Part shown: positions 30,431 to 37,653 of the stretch, piece by piece
Position numbering within the stretch: the stretch's first letter is position 1
Layout of the letters: the number at the start of each line of letters is the position of its first letter
Assembly (NCBI GenBank): GCA_019747875.1
Contig: JAIEQI010000126.1
Coordinates: forward strand, 1-64,000
Reading direction: 5' to 3'
Source of the DNA: Candidatus Obscuribacterales bacterium
Lineage (GTDB): Bacteria > Cyanobacteriota > Vampirovibrionia > Obscuribacterales > Obscuribacteraceae
Length of the DNA: 64,000 nucleotides
Position numbers and translations under genes: made by a program
Notes under the pieces: generated by a model
The model's database searches: none
The model's input: only the letters and a program-made list of their open reading frames with translations
What the model was told of the DNA's origin: nothing

Positions 30431-30964
30431 ATGACCGACGCGAACAAAACCCTGACGAAAGTCAGCCTTCCGTCCAAGGTTTACACCTGGTACACGGGAG
30501 GGACGTACGACCAATTGCTCGTGAAGTGTGCGATCACCATTCAGCTCATCTTGCTCAGCCTCTCTCTGGTCCACCAGACCACGGCGGTTGCGCTTGTAAC
30601 GGGCATGAGTTGGTGGTTGGCCTTCATGCAGGCGTTGGTTCAGGACTTCGGCCTGTTTGTAGCAGAGCTGATCTTGATCCGATTCTTGCAGACTGGACGT
30701 CCGATCAAATGGGCAATGATCTTCGTGATTTTCGCGGCGCTTGCAAGCGGCTCTGCGAACGTGTACGACTTCACGCATAAGTTGGAAGCTTATACTGTGA
30801 ACTGGTGGCTCTCGGCCCTGTATGGCGGCTCCGTCCCCATCCAGGTCTTGCTGCTTGGTAAGCTGGTCGCACAGCTCACCACTGACATCAAATCTTCTTT
30901 CGGTCGCGAGCCGGAGAAGAAGGGAGCAGAGCAGTCGGACACGAACCGCAATCGCAAGCGGTAA
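30431..30964 (+). CDS. Four-TM membrane protein with basic C-terminus
   Basis: 177 aa, unrecognised. Hydrophobic segments lie around ITIQLILLSLSLVH, SWWLAFMQALVQDFGLFVAEL, WAMIFVIFAALASGS and YGGSVPIQVLLLGKLVAQL. The tail is hydrophilic and basic (KKGAEQSDTNRNRKR). ATG with AAGGAAAGG upstream. The surrounding DNA is more GC-rich than the flanks. A 49-bp repeated element lies about 130 bp upstream and a hairpin follows the stop. Confidence 0.75.
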   Translation: MTDANKTLTKVSLPSKVYTWYTGGTYDQLLVKCAITIQLILLSLSLVHQTTAVALVTGMSWWLAFMQALVQDFGLFVAELILIRFLQTGRPIKWAMIFVIFAALASGSANVYDFTHKLEAYTVNWWLSALYGGSVPIQVLLLGKLVAQLTTDIKSSFGREPEKKGAEQSDTNRNRKR

Positions 30965-30979
30965 TCTAGATCGTGCGCG

Positions 30980-31006
30980 GGGAGGCGGGCTTTCCACCCG
31001 TCTCCC
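30980..31006 (+). terminator. Hairpin terminator after the 30431 gene
   Basis: GGGAGGCGGG and CCCGTCTCCC pair over ten positions (one G-T) around a short loop, about 15 bp after the stop codon. Confidence 0.6.
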
Positions 31007-31140
31007 TGCTCGCGTTGCGACCCCAAGCTGCCGCGTCCACGTCGCGGGGTTGGAAACGGTTGCGTATCTAAACGCAGCCGGCCAAGAGCAGCTAGGCAAC
31101 ATGCATGTGCACTGCATGCAGTATCAACGGAGATACTTAC

Positions 31141-31287
31141 ATGAAGAGGATCCTCGCCTCATTTAGGCGTAACCGGAACAACGATGTCGACGAACGCTTC
31201 GTCGTCACTGAGCGAAAAAATCGCAAGGAATGCGAAGCCGACCAGTGGTTCTGGTGGCCGCTCATGCTGCCGAATCAGGTCGACTAA
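31141..31287 (+). CDS. Possible small protein, 48 aa
   Basis: An ATG with ACGGAG about ten bases upstream opens a 48-codon frame (MKRILASFRRNRNNDVD… ending MLPNQVD). The N-terminus is basic and the C-terminus holds QWFWWPLM. A hairpin-like CCCGGAGC…GCTTCGGG followed by TTTTCTTGCCCTTTTTT lies just downstream (31297-31349), as expected for a transcription unit. There is no homology I recognise, so coding is uncertain. Confidence 0.4.
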   Translation: MKRILASFRRNRNNDVDERFVVTERKNRKECEADQWFWWPLMLPNQVD

Positions 31288-31496
31288 GTGAACGCGTTCC
31301 CGGAGCTGGTTTCGACTGGCTTCGGGAGCCGTTTTCTTGCCCTTTTTTAGTTTTGAATTTGATACTATAGAATGTAGCAATAATTCCTCTAAGTAAGATG
31401 GCAGAAGGGACTCCGGTTATTTGGAGCTTCATCTGCCCAGAAGGAAAGTTGACTTAGCGACTATCTATCATGGAACGCGGTAGCCGCTCGGTCCTT

Positions 31497-31886
31497 TTAG
31501 ATGTCGCCGGGGTTGATCAGTCCGAGCTTAACCTGTACGTAGTGATCGCAGGTGGCATTGTCGTCGCAGAGAGGATCCCGAAGAAGCAGCCTCTCGGAAC
31601 AGCCCCCGATATCGGTCCAAGACTTGACCTTAGCTATCCAGCCCAGCTCTCTGTAGTGGTTGAGAAGCTGGTTGACGAACTTCGAGTCGGCGTTGTGAGG
31701 TAGCTTGAATTCGAAGTAGCCCTTGTTAAAGGGGCTGCTTGAGAGGTGGACCGGACGGTTTGTGAACGGGTGGCGTTCTCGGAGCATCCCGCTGATTCGA
31801 TTCACTTCGTCTTGCACGAGGGCGCTTGTGTTTTGCCAGTAGTTACGCACCTCCTCCAGGCTGTCACCGTTATTGTTTGCGAACAT
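31497..31886 (-). CDS. Small hypothetical protein of the GC-rich island
   Basis: 129 aa, unrecognised, soluble. It starts MFANNNGDSLEEVRNYWQ and contains mixed polar/aromatic segments (FEFKLPHNADSKFVNQLLNH, RELGWIAKVKSW) that look like a compact alpha/beta fold. ATG with GGAG about nine bases upstream. It is the last of seven same-strand genes (34608 to 31497), each with its own strong ribosome site. Confidence 0.65.
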   Translation of the reverse strand: MFANNNGDSLEEVRNYWQNTSALVQDEVNRISGMLRERHPFTNRPVHLSSSPFNKGYFEFKLPHNADSKFVNQLLNHYRELGWIAKVKSWTDIGGCSERLLLRDPLCDDNATCDHYVQVKLGLINPGDI

Positions 31887-32008
31887 GCTTTTTGTCTCCT
31901 TCTACTTTGAATTGATCGGATCGTTTTCAGCTGGGGCGCAGAGGGCAGCTGGTCTGCTGCCTTCTGCGCTGTTGAGCGGTTTAGTTTATGTGCCGAGGGG
32001 CCCGGTCG

Positions 32009-32353
32009 CTACTTCCAGATCAGCCTGCTCATCACCAGGAAGATGACCACGAAGCCGACGAGGGTCGTGACGGCACCGGCTGCGACGCCAAGCAGTCCGC
32101 CGAATTCCAGGCTGACCAGTCCGCCACAGAATCCTGACAGAGCGCCTGCCGTGCCGATGACGCGCCGGTTGCCTTCGCCCGGCTTGTCGTTCCAGGTGAC
32201 AAGAAGGGCCGCCGCGAGACCGACCACCGTTCCGGCGAGCGGCCCACCGACGCTAGATGCGATCAGCGCAGGAAGCGCCACCGTGATGATGAGGAGACCG
32301 AGCGCGACGAGAGCCAGGAGCGCGATTGCCTTGCACATACCGGGGGTTGCCAT
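32009..32353 (-). CDS. Small membrane protein, about four TM segments
   Basis: 114 aa, almost entirely hydrophobic: segments around AIALLALVALGLLIITVALPAL, AGTVVGLAAALLV, GALSGFCGGLVSLEFGG and AVTTLVGFVVIFLVMS. Gly/Ala-rich helices are seen in small phage or plasmid membrane proteins, but no family is recognised. ATG with AAAAGGAG upstream. The GC-rich codon use matches its neighbours. Confidence 0.7.
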   Translation of the reverse strand: MATPGMCKAIALLALVALGLLIITVALPALIASSVGGPLAGTVVGLAAALLVTWNDKPGEGNRRVIGTAGALSGFCGGLVSLEFGGLLGVAAGAVTTLVGFVVIFLVMSRLIWK

Positions 32354-32410
32354 AGTCTTTGAATCTCCTTTTCGTTTTTGCCTGGTGCTATTGCTGTTGG
32401 TTGGTCGTGG

Positions 32411-32704
32411 TTACTTGAGCTGCAGGCAGACGGCGTCCCTGCTTTTGTCTCGGGGGTCAGCCCAGCCGGACTTCGCGTCCTGCACTTCGCGTTGGGCATT
32501 GCTGCTGTACAGGACGGACGCAACCGTTGCCTGCACATCGGCCAGGGTCTTGTAGTAGCGTTCGGGCTCTCGAGCGTGTCGCGTCGTTGAGGGCGGATCG
32601 GCGATCACCACCAGGGCTTCGCCGGGCAGCTTCTGCAGCATCTCGATCAGCCGCGTTACGGTCAGAAGACCATCGTTATCTTGCATGGGATCTGTATTGC
32701 ACAT
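32411..32704 (-). CDS. Small protein with LIExLxxLPxxAxVVI motif (paralogue 1)
   Basis: 97 aa. The core LTVTRLIEMLQKLPGEALVV is shared, with substitutions, by the proteins at 32754 and 33189. Such a helix-turn-strand (LxxLLxxLPxDAxVVV) is known from many small phage and plasmid proteins of unknown function. After it come IADPPSTTRH and a C-terminus ending DAVCLQLK, matching VVALKLFHLL and AVRLQLKRAH in the paralogues. ATG at 32704 with AAGGAAACAACGGAAATAGC upstream. Confidence 0.65.
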   Translation of the reverse strand: MCNTDPMQDNDGLLTVTRLIEMLQKLPGEALVVIADPPSTTRHAREPERYYKTLADVQATVASVLYSSNAQREVQDAKSGWADPRDKSRDAVCLQLK

Positions 32705-32753
32705 GCTATTTCCGTTGTTTCCTTTCTTCTGTTGATTGGCTGGAATCTGATCC

Positions 32754-33095
32754 TTACAGCAGGTGAAAGAGCTTCAGGGCTACGACCTTGCGAATCTCCT
32801 TGGTCTCTTCGCCGGGGGAGCCCATCATCGTTTGATAGACCGGAACCTCCAGCTTTTCCAGGTCGAACTCCGTAGTGCGCTTTTCGGGCGTGTGCAGCCT
32901 GGCGAAGTCTGCCTTTACTTTGTGGATCGGCTTGAAGAAGGATCTGTCATCGCCGAAGCACTCGCGCTTGGGCGGCTCTTCGACGACGACGATGGCGTCG
33001 GCGGGCATCGTCTGGAGAATCTCGATCAGTTTCGCTGCCGTCAGGTGGTTCACGTTCTTCTCGGTTGCGTTGGTCTGGTCGCTGCTGGAGTTCAT
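32754..33095 (-). CDS. Small protein with LIExLxxxPxxAxVVV motif (paralogue 2)
   Basis: 113 aa from the ATG at 33095, preceded by AGAGG; a longer frame to 33182 has no ribosome site. The core LTAAKLIEILQTMPADAIVV is the same motif as in the two neighbours, followed by EEPPKRECFGDD and a longer insertion before the conserved final strand (KVVALKLFHLL). Function unknown. Confidence 0.65.
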   Translation of the reverse strand: MNSSSDQTNATEKNVNHLTAAKLIEILQTMPADAIVVVEEPPKRECFGDDRSFFKPIHKVKADFARLHTPEKRTTEFDLEKLEVPVYQTMMGSPGEETKEIRKVVALKLFHLL

Positions 33096-33188
33096 AGTTG
33101 TAACCTCTGTGCTAGCGCACATTGTTGATGTTTGATCCCGTTGTGAGTGCGGACCCTGGACTGCCTGCTCCAGGGTTCGCACTCATGT

Positions 33189-33479
33189 CTAGTGCGCTCT
33201 CTTCAGCTGCAGGCGAACGGCGGGGATGATGTCACCGCTGGCGGTGGTGCCGGTCGCCATCAGGACCACTTCCTTGAACGAACCGGCGTGCTCCTCTTCC
33301 GAGGACTGCTCGACGTGGGTCTGCACGACGTCGACGATCGCGTCGAAGTACAGCGGAGCTGCCGGTCCTCCGTCGTCGCCGTTGTCGCTCACCACGAGCG
33401 TTCCCTCGGGCATCACCTTCTCCAGTTCCAGCAACCGCTTCACCAGCGCACTGAGAGTCATTTCCTTGGGATTTGCCAT
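33189..33479 (-). CDS. Small protein with LVKRLLELEKVMPEGTLVV motif (paralogue 3)
   Basis: 96 aa from the ATG at 33479 with GGAGG nine bases upstream; the frame extends to 33713 but overlaps the next gene without a ribosome site. LSALVKRLLELEKVMPEGTL aligns with the LIExL core of the two neighbouring paralogues, followed by an acidic turn SDNGDDGG. The C-terminus (PAVRLQLKRAH) matches theirs. Function unknown. Three related small genes in a row indicate local duplication. Confidence 0.65.
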   Translation of the reverse strand: MANPKEMTLSALVKRLLELEKVMPEGTLVVSDNGDDGGPAAPLYFDAIVDVVQTHVEQSSEEEHAGSFKEVVLMATGTTASGDIIPAVRLQLKRAH

Positions 33480-33528
33480 TGTCTCGGGCCTCCTTCTTTT
33501 TCTTGATGATGTTGTTGCAACCGCTCTG

Positions 33529-33963
33529 CTAGTACTCTCGCAAGAGGGCGAGCGTTGACTTCGGTCCGCTGCTGGGGCTGACGCCCGCCATCCCGCGACG
33601 GCGGCCGAACATCCAGTCGCAGTACTCCGCCCGCACCCAGCCGTAGTCGTTGAGAACCGCTTCCTTCGCGCGGGACAGCAGCTCATCATCGGGTTCGTTG
33701 CAAGCGATTGCAATCTGGCAATCGCGATTCGTGTTCTTGGCGCGCAGCTTGAGCGCCATCTCCGCCAACTGTCGCGCGCGGTGTTCGAGTCGTGCTTCGT
33801 AGCCGGGCTCGCGCTGGATGAACGGGATGTACTTGCGGCAAATCTCCTCGTTCTGGAGATTTACCAGAGCATCCTTATGTGCCTGCTGCTTTCGCCCCTC
33901 GCTAATCGCAGCCAGTGCCGCCTGCAGTTCCTCTTCGCTGATGGCGATATCACTATTCATCAT
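33529..33963 (-). CDS. Hypothetical helical protein of the GC-rich island
   Basis: 144 aa, mostly alpha-helical and charged: ISEEELQAALAAISEGRKQQ, YEARLEHRARQLAEMALKL, DDELLSRAKEAVLNDYGWV, ending with a basic FGRRRGMAG segment. No family recognised. Two successive ATG codons (33963, 33960) follow AAAGGAGACGA. Part of the seven-gene minus-strand set. Confidence 0.65.
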   Translation of the reverse strand: MMNSDIAISEEELQAALAAISEGRKQQAHKDALVNLQNEEICRKYIPFIQREPGYEARLEHRARQLAEMALKLRAKNTNRDCQIAIACNEPDDELLSRAKEAVLNDYGWVRAEYCDWMFGRRRGMAGVSPSSGPKSTLALLREY

Positions 33964-34059
33964 TTCGTCTCCTTTGGGTTTTTGTTGTAAGCGTTGACTC
34001 CTGGTCTGGAGCGGAGTTTGTTGCGCATTGATTGTTTCGAAGCTCGGAATCTTGTACGA

Positions 34060-34608
34060 CTAACGCCAGCTGATACGGAACTTGTAGAGGAGCTGATTGC
34101 CCTTGCTTGCGTCGACGGCTTCAACGTTGAAGCCGTTAACATTGGTATCGCTCAGCGCTTCGTACACCCGTGCTGGAATCGATCGAGCCTTTTCCGGTCG
34201 GAAGTTGGGGAGTGCGTGCTCCTTCCAACAGGCGCGAACATTCTTCCCACAGAGGGGAATCTCACAGCGCGTGTCTTGTATCAGTCGGAAGGCACCCATG
34301 AGGAGAGTCACCAGCTGCAGATAGACCTTGAGCAGCAAGGTCTTCTTTTCCAGGGGAGTGCAGCGCCTACAGTCATGCTGATGGCATAGATCCGCGCGCA
34401 GGCATAACATCGAGTCGGTCGATTCTTCGTATACCTCTTCGAGAATCACGAAGCCCTTCGACGCATTTTTGCTGGCTGCCTCGACGGCGTTCCTTACGTG
34501 CTCGGCTGCGATCTCTTCTGATGTCGGCGGCGGCGGCGGCTTGGGGTAGAGCACGGGAACCACGCAGTCAGCGGGAGTGGAGAGTGCGAGCTTTTCTTTC
34601 AGATTCAT
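34060..34608 (-). CDS. Hypothetical Cys-containing protein, first gene of the island operon
   Basis: 182 aa from the ATG at 34608, preceded by GGAGGAAAC (the frame runs on to 34641 with no ribosome site). It has a Pro-rich stretch (YPKPPPPPTSEE), a helical segment, then a Cys/His cluster CHQHDCRRC and later CGKNVRAC, which could bind a metal. The middle is hydrophobic (LLLKVYLQLVTLLMG) but short for a clear TM. No family recognised. It leads the row of minus-strand small genes. Confidence 0.65.
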   Translation of the reverse strand: MNLKEKLALSTPADCVVPVLYPKPPPPPTSEEIAAEHVRNAVEAASKNASKGFVILEEVYEESTDSMLCLRADLCHQHDCRRCTPLEKKTLLLKVYLQLVTLLMGAFRLIQDTRCEIPLCGKNVRACWKEHALPNFRPEKARSIPARVYEALSDTNVNGFNVEAVDASKGNQLLYKFRISWR

Positions 34609-35105
34609 GTTTCCTCCAGGAGGATTGCACTGTGAAGACAACGGACATCTCGCGCCGAGAGACCTTGCAGCAGGCTCAATCTCTATCTAATCGGGTTTGC
34701 TGAACGTTACTGGTGCGGTTTTTTTCGAGAAATAAATGGAAGATATGAATAATTCGATGATGCTGATTTCATGTGGTTCGAAACAACGGCTCTGAGCTTA
34801 ATTCCGGGCGCCGGCTTCGTGCATGTACGCGGATGAACAATTCGAGAGGCGTTAGCGCAGGTAGCAAAATGCTTCCTTTAACCTCATCGCAACTTAATTC
34901 GTCTTCCCCGTGGATGGGGTCTGTAAGCTTGCTTAGCGAATTTGCGTTGGCAATTTTCGAAGATTAGCGACCAACATCATTCTGCGAACTGCTACTGAAT
35001 CGTAAGAATACGATTTAAGCTCATGACCCAAAAATGTTGGATTCTTGCCTCAGTTATGGACAGTCCATTTTCTATTATCTGTTCATCAAGCATGAGGGAA
35101 AAGCG
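34609..35105. other. Gene-free region between divergent units
   Basis: About 500 bp that separates the minus-strand island from the exported protein at 35106 and marks a return to lower GC. Frames here lack ribosome sites and look accidental. Promoters for both directions are expected, but I cannot place them. Confidence 0.4.
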
Positions 35106-35573
35106 ATGAAACTTGCTCATTTTGCAGCTGCGATAAGCATTGCTGCATTCGTAGTAGCCCCATCGGCCTTAGCTCAAAGTTTCAACGACGTTGGTGAAGT
35201 GCAAAGCACATTTGCCGCTGACACCGCATCAGACTGGTGGTCTGGCTCTGCCCCTCAAGCCCAAGCTCAAGCGGCAAGAGCCAGTCGTCCGACTAGCTCA
35301 TATGGATATGCTCCACGCTATAACAGTTTGCCTGTGGCAAGTTCGATGCAAATGGCGGACTTGGCAGGATCTGCCGATCGAGCGTTTCAAACTGCTGGTC
35401 GGCTCAACAATGCAGTAAATGCTGTCTCCACCGCAATTAGTAATGACGATTCGTCCCATGTAATGGATGCGGCCGAGATGGCAATATCATTCGCGAAAGC
35501 AGCTGCTCTGACAAGATTGAAGCCAACTTATGCGTTCTCCATGAAGGTGCCGCCAGCTCATCGCGGTTGGTAG
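35106..35573 (+). CDS. Small exported protein of unknown function
   Basis: 155 aa. A signal peptide (MKLAHFAAAISIAAFVVAP, cut after SALA) is followed by a Gln/Ala/Ser-rich linker (PQAQAQAARASRPTSSYGY) and a helical Ala-rich part (MADLAGSADRAFQTAGRLNN, DAAEMAISFAKAAALT). The C-terminus ends PAHRGW. ATG with GAGGGA upstream. It is probably periplasmic or secreted. The convergent transposase fragment begins two bases after its stop. Confidence 0.75.
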   Translation: MKLAHFAAAISIAAFVVAPSALAQSFNDVGEVQSTFAADTASDWWSGSAPQAQAQAARASRPTSSYGYAPRYNSLPVASSMQMADLAGSADRAFQTAGRLNNAVNAVSTAISNDDSSHVMDAAEMAISFAKAAALTRLKPTYAFSMKVPPAHRGW

Positions 35574-35575
35574 AA

Positions 35576-35839
35576 CTAAAGCGAACTGACGAGGTATTGA
35601 AGTATTTCTCTGTCTTTTAGAAGATCGTCGAGCTGTTGTTTCAAGCTTCTATTTTCGTCTTCCAAGGACTTAACTTCTTTAAGACCGGCCTGATCCAGTC
35701 CATGGTATCGTTTGCGCCAGTTGTAGAAAGTGGCAACGCTAATTGATAAGCGCGAGCAGATCTCTTCAATCGGTGTGCCCTTATCGACTTCGGAAAGTGC
35801 TTGACTTATTTGTGCTTCGTTGAACTTTGACTTGCGCAC
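35576..35839 (-). CDS. Orphan IS3-family transposase OrfA
   Basis: 87 aa, of normal length for OrfA. HTH_8-type start MRKSKFNEAQISQALSEVD, recognition helix region ISVATFYNWRKRYHGLD and the C-terminal leucine-zipper-like helix (LEDENRSLKQQLDDLLKDRE). A GTG start follows GGGAGATACGATC. OrfB, which should overlap its 3' end, is missing: the next downstream sequence on this strand is the 3' end of the gene at 35106. It is a remnant or a retained DNA-binding protein. Confidence 0.8.
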   Translation of the reverse strand: MRKSKFNEAQISQALSEVDKGTPIEEICSRLSISVATFYNWRKRYHGLDQAGLKEVKSLEDENRSLKQQLDDLLKDREILQYLVSSL

Positions 35840-35959
35840 GATCGTATCTCCCAGTAGTCAATCTCGATGCTCTAATAATGAGCTAGTAAAAGTGCAGTTA
35901 GCGTGCAAAAAGACATCGTGCGATAAAATGATGGACCCCACTAAACACTCGGAGGCCAA

Positions 35960-36652
35960 GTGCAGCAGAACGATCCATCCAAAAAGTCCGGACATGATTT
36001 AGGCGGAGCGACAGCAGAGCCGGCAAAAGTTAACCCAATGCAAAGTCCGGCAATGCGCATTCTCATGGGTGTTGTGGGCGTGATCGTTATGATTTCGGGG
36101 ATCATGCAGATGATGTCTGGTTTCAAGGAAATGAATTCCGGCGGCATGCCCAGCGAAAAGGACCGCGCTGCAGTTGTTGAAAAATCGCTGGCGGCAATGA
36201 CCGAATTTCAGGATCCAAGCTCTGCTTTCACCATGAGTTATCCGAGTAATTGGAAGAGAACTCCCAAGGTGGAAGCACCGACAATCCTTCACCTGGCAGT
36301 CTACGAAGGAACGGTCAACGTGATTGCCACGGCTGAAGATGAACCAAAGGATTTGACAGCGGTTGAGTATGCCAAAGTGACTGATGAAGCCATTAGCAAA
36401 GCAATTCCCAAGGATTCGTTGAAGAGAATTTCTGAGGAAGATATTTCGTTGAATGGAACTCCAGCCAGGAAGTGGACGCAAGTTGTTAGCTCGGTATCCG
36501 GTGGTGAGAAAGTCAACGTCAAACAAGTGATGATTTTGACTACCAAGAACGGAAAAGGATACTGTGTCACTGCTTCTGCGCTCGAAAACTGGTATTCGCA
36601 ATTTGAACCTGTGTTCGATAAGATGGCCAGCAGTATTAAGATCAAAGATTAG
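35960..36652 (+). CDS. Membrane-anchored PsbP/DcrB-like protein
   Basis: 230 aa. A soluble N-terminus of about 30 residues is followed by one TM (RILMGVVGVIVMISGIMQMM, residues ~33-52), then a domain of ~150 residues. That domain opens with FTMSYPSNWKRTPKV, the signature of PsbP/DUF1795-type domains, with later strands NVIATAEDEPKDLTAVEYAK, ARKWTQVV, GYCVTASA and a final helix to SIKIKD. GTG start with GGAGG four bases upstream. The domain probably faces the periplasm. Function unknown. Confidence 0.75.
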   Translation: MQQNDPSKKSGHDLGGATAEPAKVNPMQSPAMRILMGVVGVIVMISGIMQMMSGFKEMNSGGMPSEKDRAAVVEKSLAAMTEFQDPSSAFTMSYPSNWKRTPKVEAPTILHLAVYEGTVNVIATAEDEPKDLTAVEYAKVTDEAISKAIPKDSLKRISEEDISLNGTPARKWTQVVSSVSGGEKVNVKQVMILTTKNGKGYCVTASALENWYSQFEPVFDKMASSIKIKD

Positions 36653-36788
36653 TAGTACTTAAAATTGGCTTTGACGTTGTCCGGCCAGGCTCTTGATATT
36701 CCTTAGAAGCTTGTCTATGGACCTGGCTTTTCCCAGCTGCTAACCTCGATGCATATACAGTCGGCTACGCTTTCAGCGGGAGACGGTT

Positions 36789-37319
36789 TTGATTCAGAAA
36801 GCAAAAGCATTGAGCTACCAGGCGATGGCGGACCTTGTCCAAAATCGTGCCGATTTGTTGTCTTGCAATAGTTTCGTTTGTATAGCGCAACCGCATCTTT
36901 TCGGACCCCAGACGACGGGGTGGCCTGAGGATTCGGAACGGTGGTTGAATGTATTCTTCGAAGATGTGCGCCCTGAACACATGTCGATGATACATGAGCT
37001 AGAAGCCCAGTTTGGGCGTGCAATCAGAGTGTTCAATGAGGAACTCGCAGACAAGATAATTGAATTTCTACTGCAATGCAATGAAAGAAAAGACAGCGAG
37101 GCGCTTTTTGTGAATTGCGCTGCCGGCGTCTCGCGAAGCGGAGCAATTGCCACATTTGCCGCTGAGATCTTTGAGCTCGATCGCAAACAGTTCCAGAAAG
37201 ACAACCCTGGAATTGCACCAAACGGATTGGTTCTGTATCTGTTGAGAGAGCGTTGGAATCTAAGAACCCGCCCGCATCAGAGCAAAATTCCTGCCCACTC
37301 CCATTCAAACATCTCATAA
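36789..37319 (+). CDS. Dual-specificity/tyrosine phosphatase-like protein
   Basis: 176 aa. The CX5R active-site loop is C110-AAGVS-R116 followed by SGAIATFA, as in dual-specificity phosphatases. The residue before the catalytic Cys is Asn (VNCAAG) instead of the usual His. An acidic residue at D59 (FFEDVRPEH) lies where the general acid is expected. TTG start with GGGAGA upstream. No kinase or other obvious partner is adjacent. The C-terminus is basic and His/Ser-rich. Confidence 0.75.
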   Translation: MIQKAKALSYQAMADLVQNRADLLSCNSFVCIAQPHLFGPQTTGWPEDSERWLNVFFEDVRPEHMSMIHELEAQFGRAIRVFNEELADKIIEFLLQCNERKDSEALFVNCAAGVSRSGAIATFAAEIFELDRKQFQKDNPGIAPNGLVLYLLRERWNLRTRPHQSKIPAHSHSNIS

Positions 37320-37354
37320 GCTCGCAAGCCATGGATCAAGTTCTCAAGTTTCGG

Positions 37355-37637
37355 AGCCGGCAAGATGCCGGCGCTCCCGGGATCGAACCATATGAATCGA
37401 TGCACCTTCACAAACAATAACTGGATCATGGTGTGCTCCTAGGAGCTAACCGAATCATGGTTTGCTCCTAGGAGCTAACCGAATCATGGTTTGCTCTTAG
37501 GAGCTAACCGAATCATGGTCTGCTCTTAGGAGCGAACCCAATTCATTGAGTCTGTATGTTTCGAACATTTGGATAATCTCTCCCGCATGTTCGTTCACTC
37601 TGGGGTTCGATCCTGGGAGCGCCGCCATCTTGGCGGC
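37355..37637. mobile_element. MITE-like element with inverted ends and internal tandem repeats
   Basis: The left end GCCGGCAAGATGCCGGCG plus CTCCCGGGATCGAACC (37356-37389) is repeated in inverted orientation at the right end (GGTTCGATCCTGGGAG plus CGCCGCCATCTTGGCGG, 37604-37636). Each end also contains its own small palindrome. The 283 bp hold no gene but carry the 29-bp repeats at 37417-37532. One end-type copy occurs alone at 47580, with degenerate copies at 47894 and 27574. Confidence 0.6.
37417..37532 (+). repeat. 29-bp tandem repeat, four copies
   Basis: The unit CTAACCGAATCATGG plus TTTGCTCCTAGGAG is present at 37446-37474, 37475-37503 and 37504-37532, with a diverged first copy at 37417-37445. 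Copies differ by one to three bases. Each ends with the palindrome CTCCTAGGAG or CTCTTAGGAG. There are no spacers. Confidence 0.9.
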
Positions 37638-37653
37638 TTCTGGCTGTTTGCTT

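Noticed and set aside
30320..31117. 265-aa minus-strand frame opposite the 30431 gene
   Set aside because: Arg-rich composition and no ribosome site. The plus-strand frame encodes a clear four-TM protein.
37417..37532. CRISPR array
   Set aside because: The 29-bp units are directly adjacent with no spacers, and no cas genes are present. It is a simple tandem repeat.
37603..37620. tRNA 3' end (GGTTCGATCC resembles a T-arm)
   Set aside because: The flanking bases do not form a T-stem or acceptor stem, and the same block recurs within a dispersed repeat.
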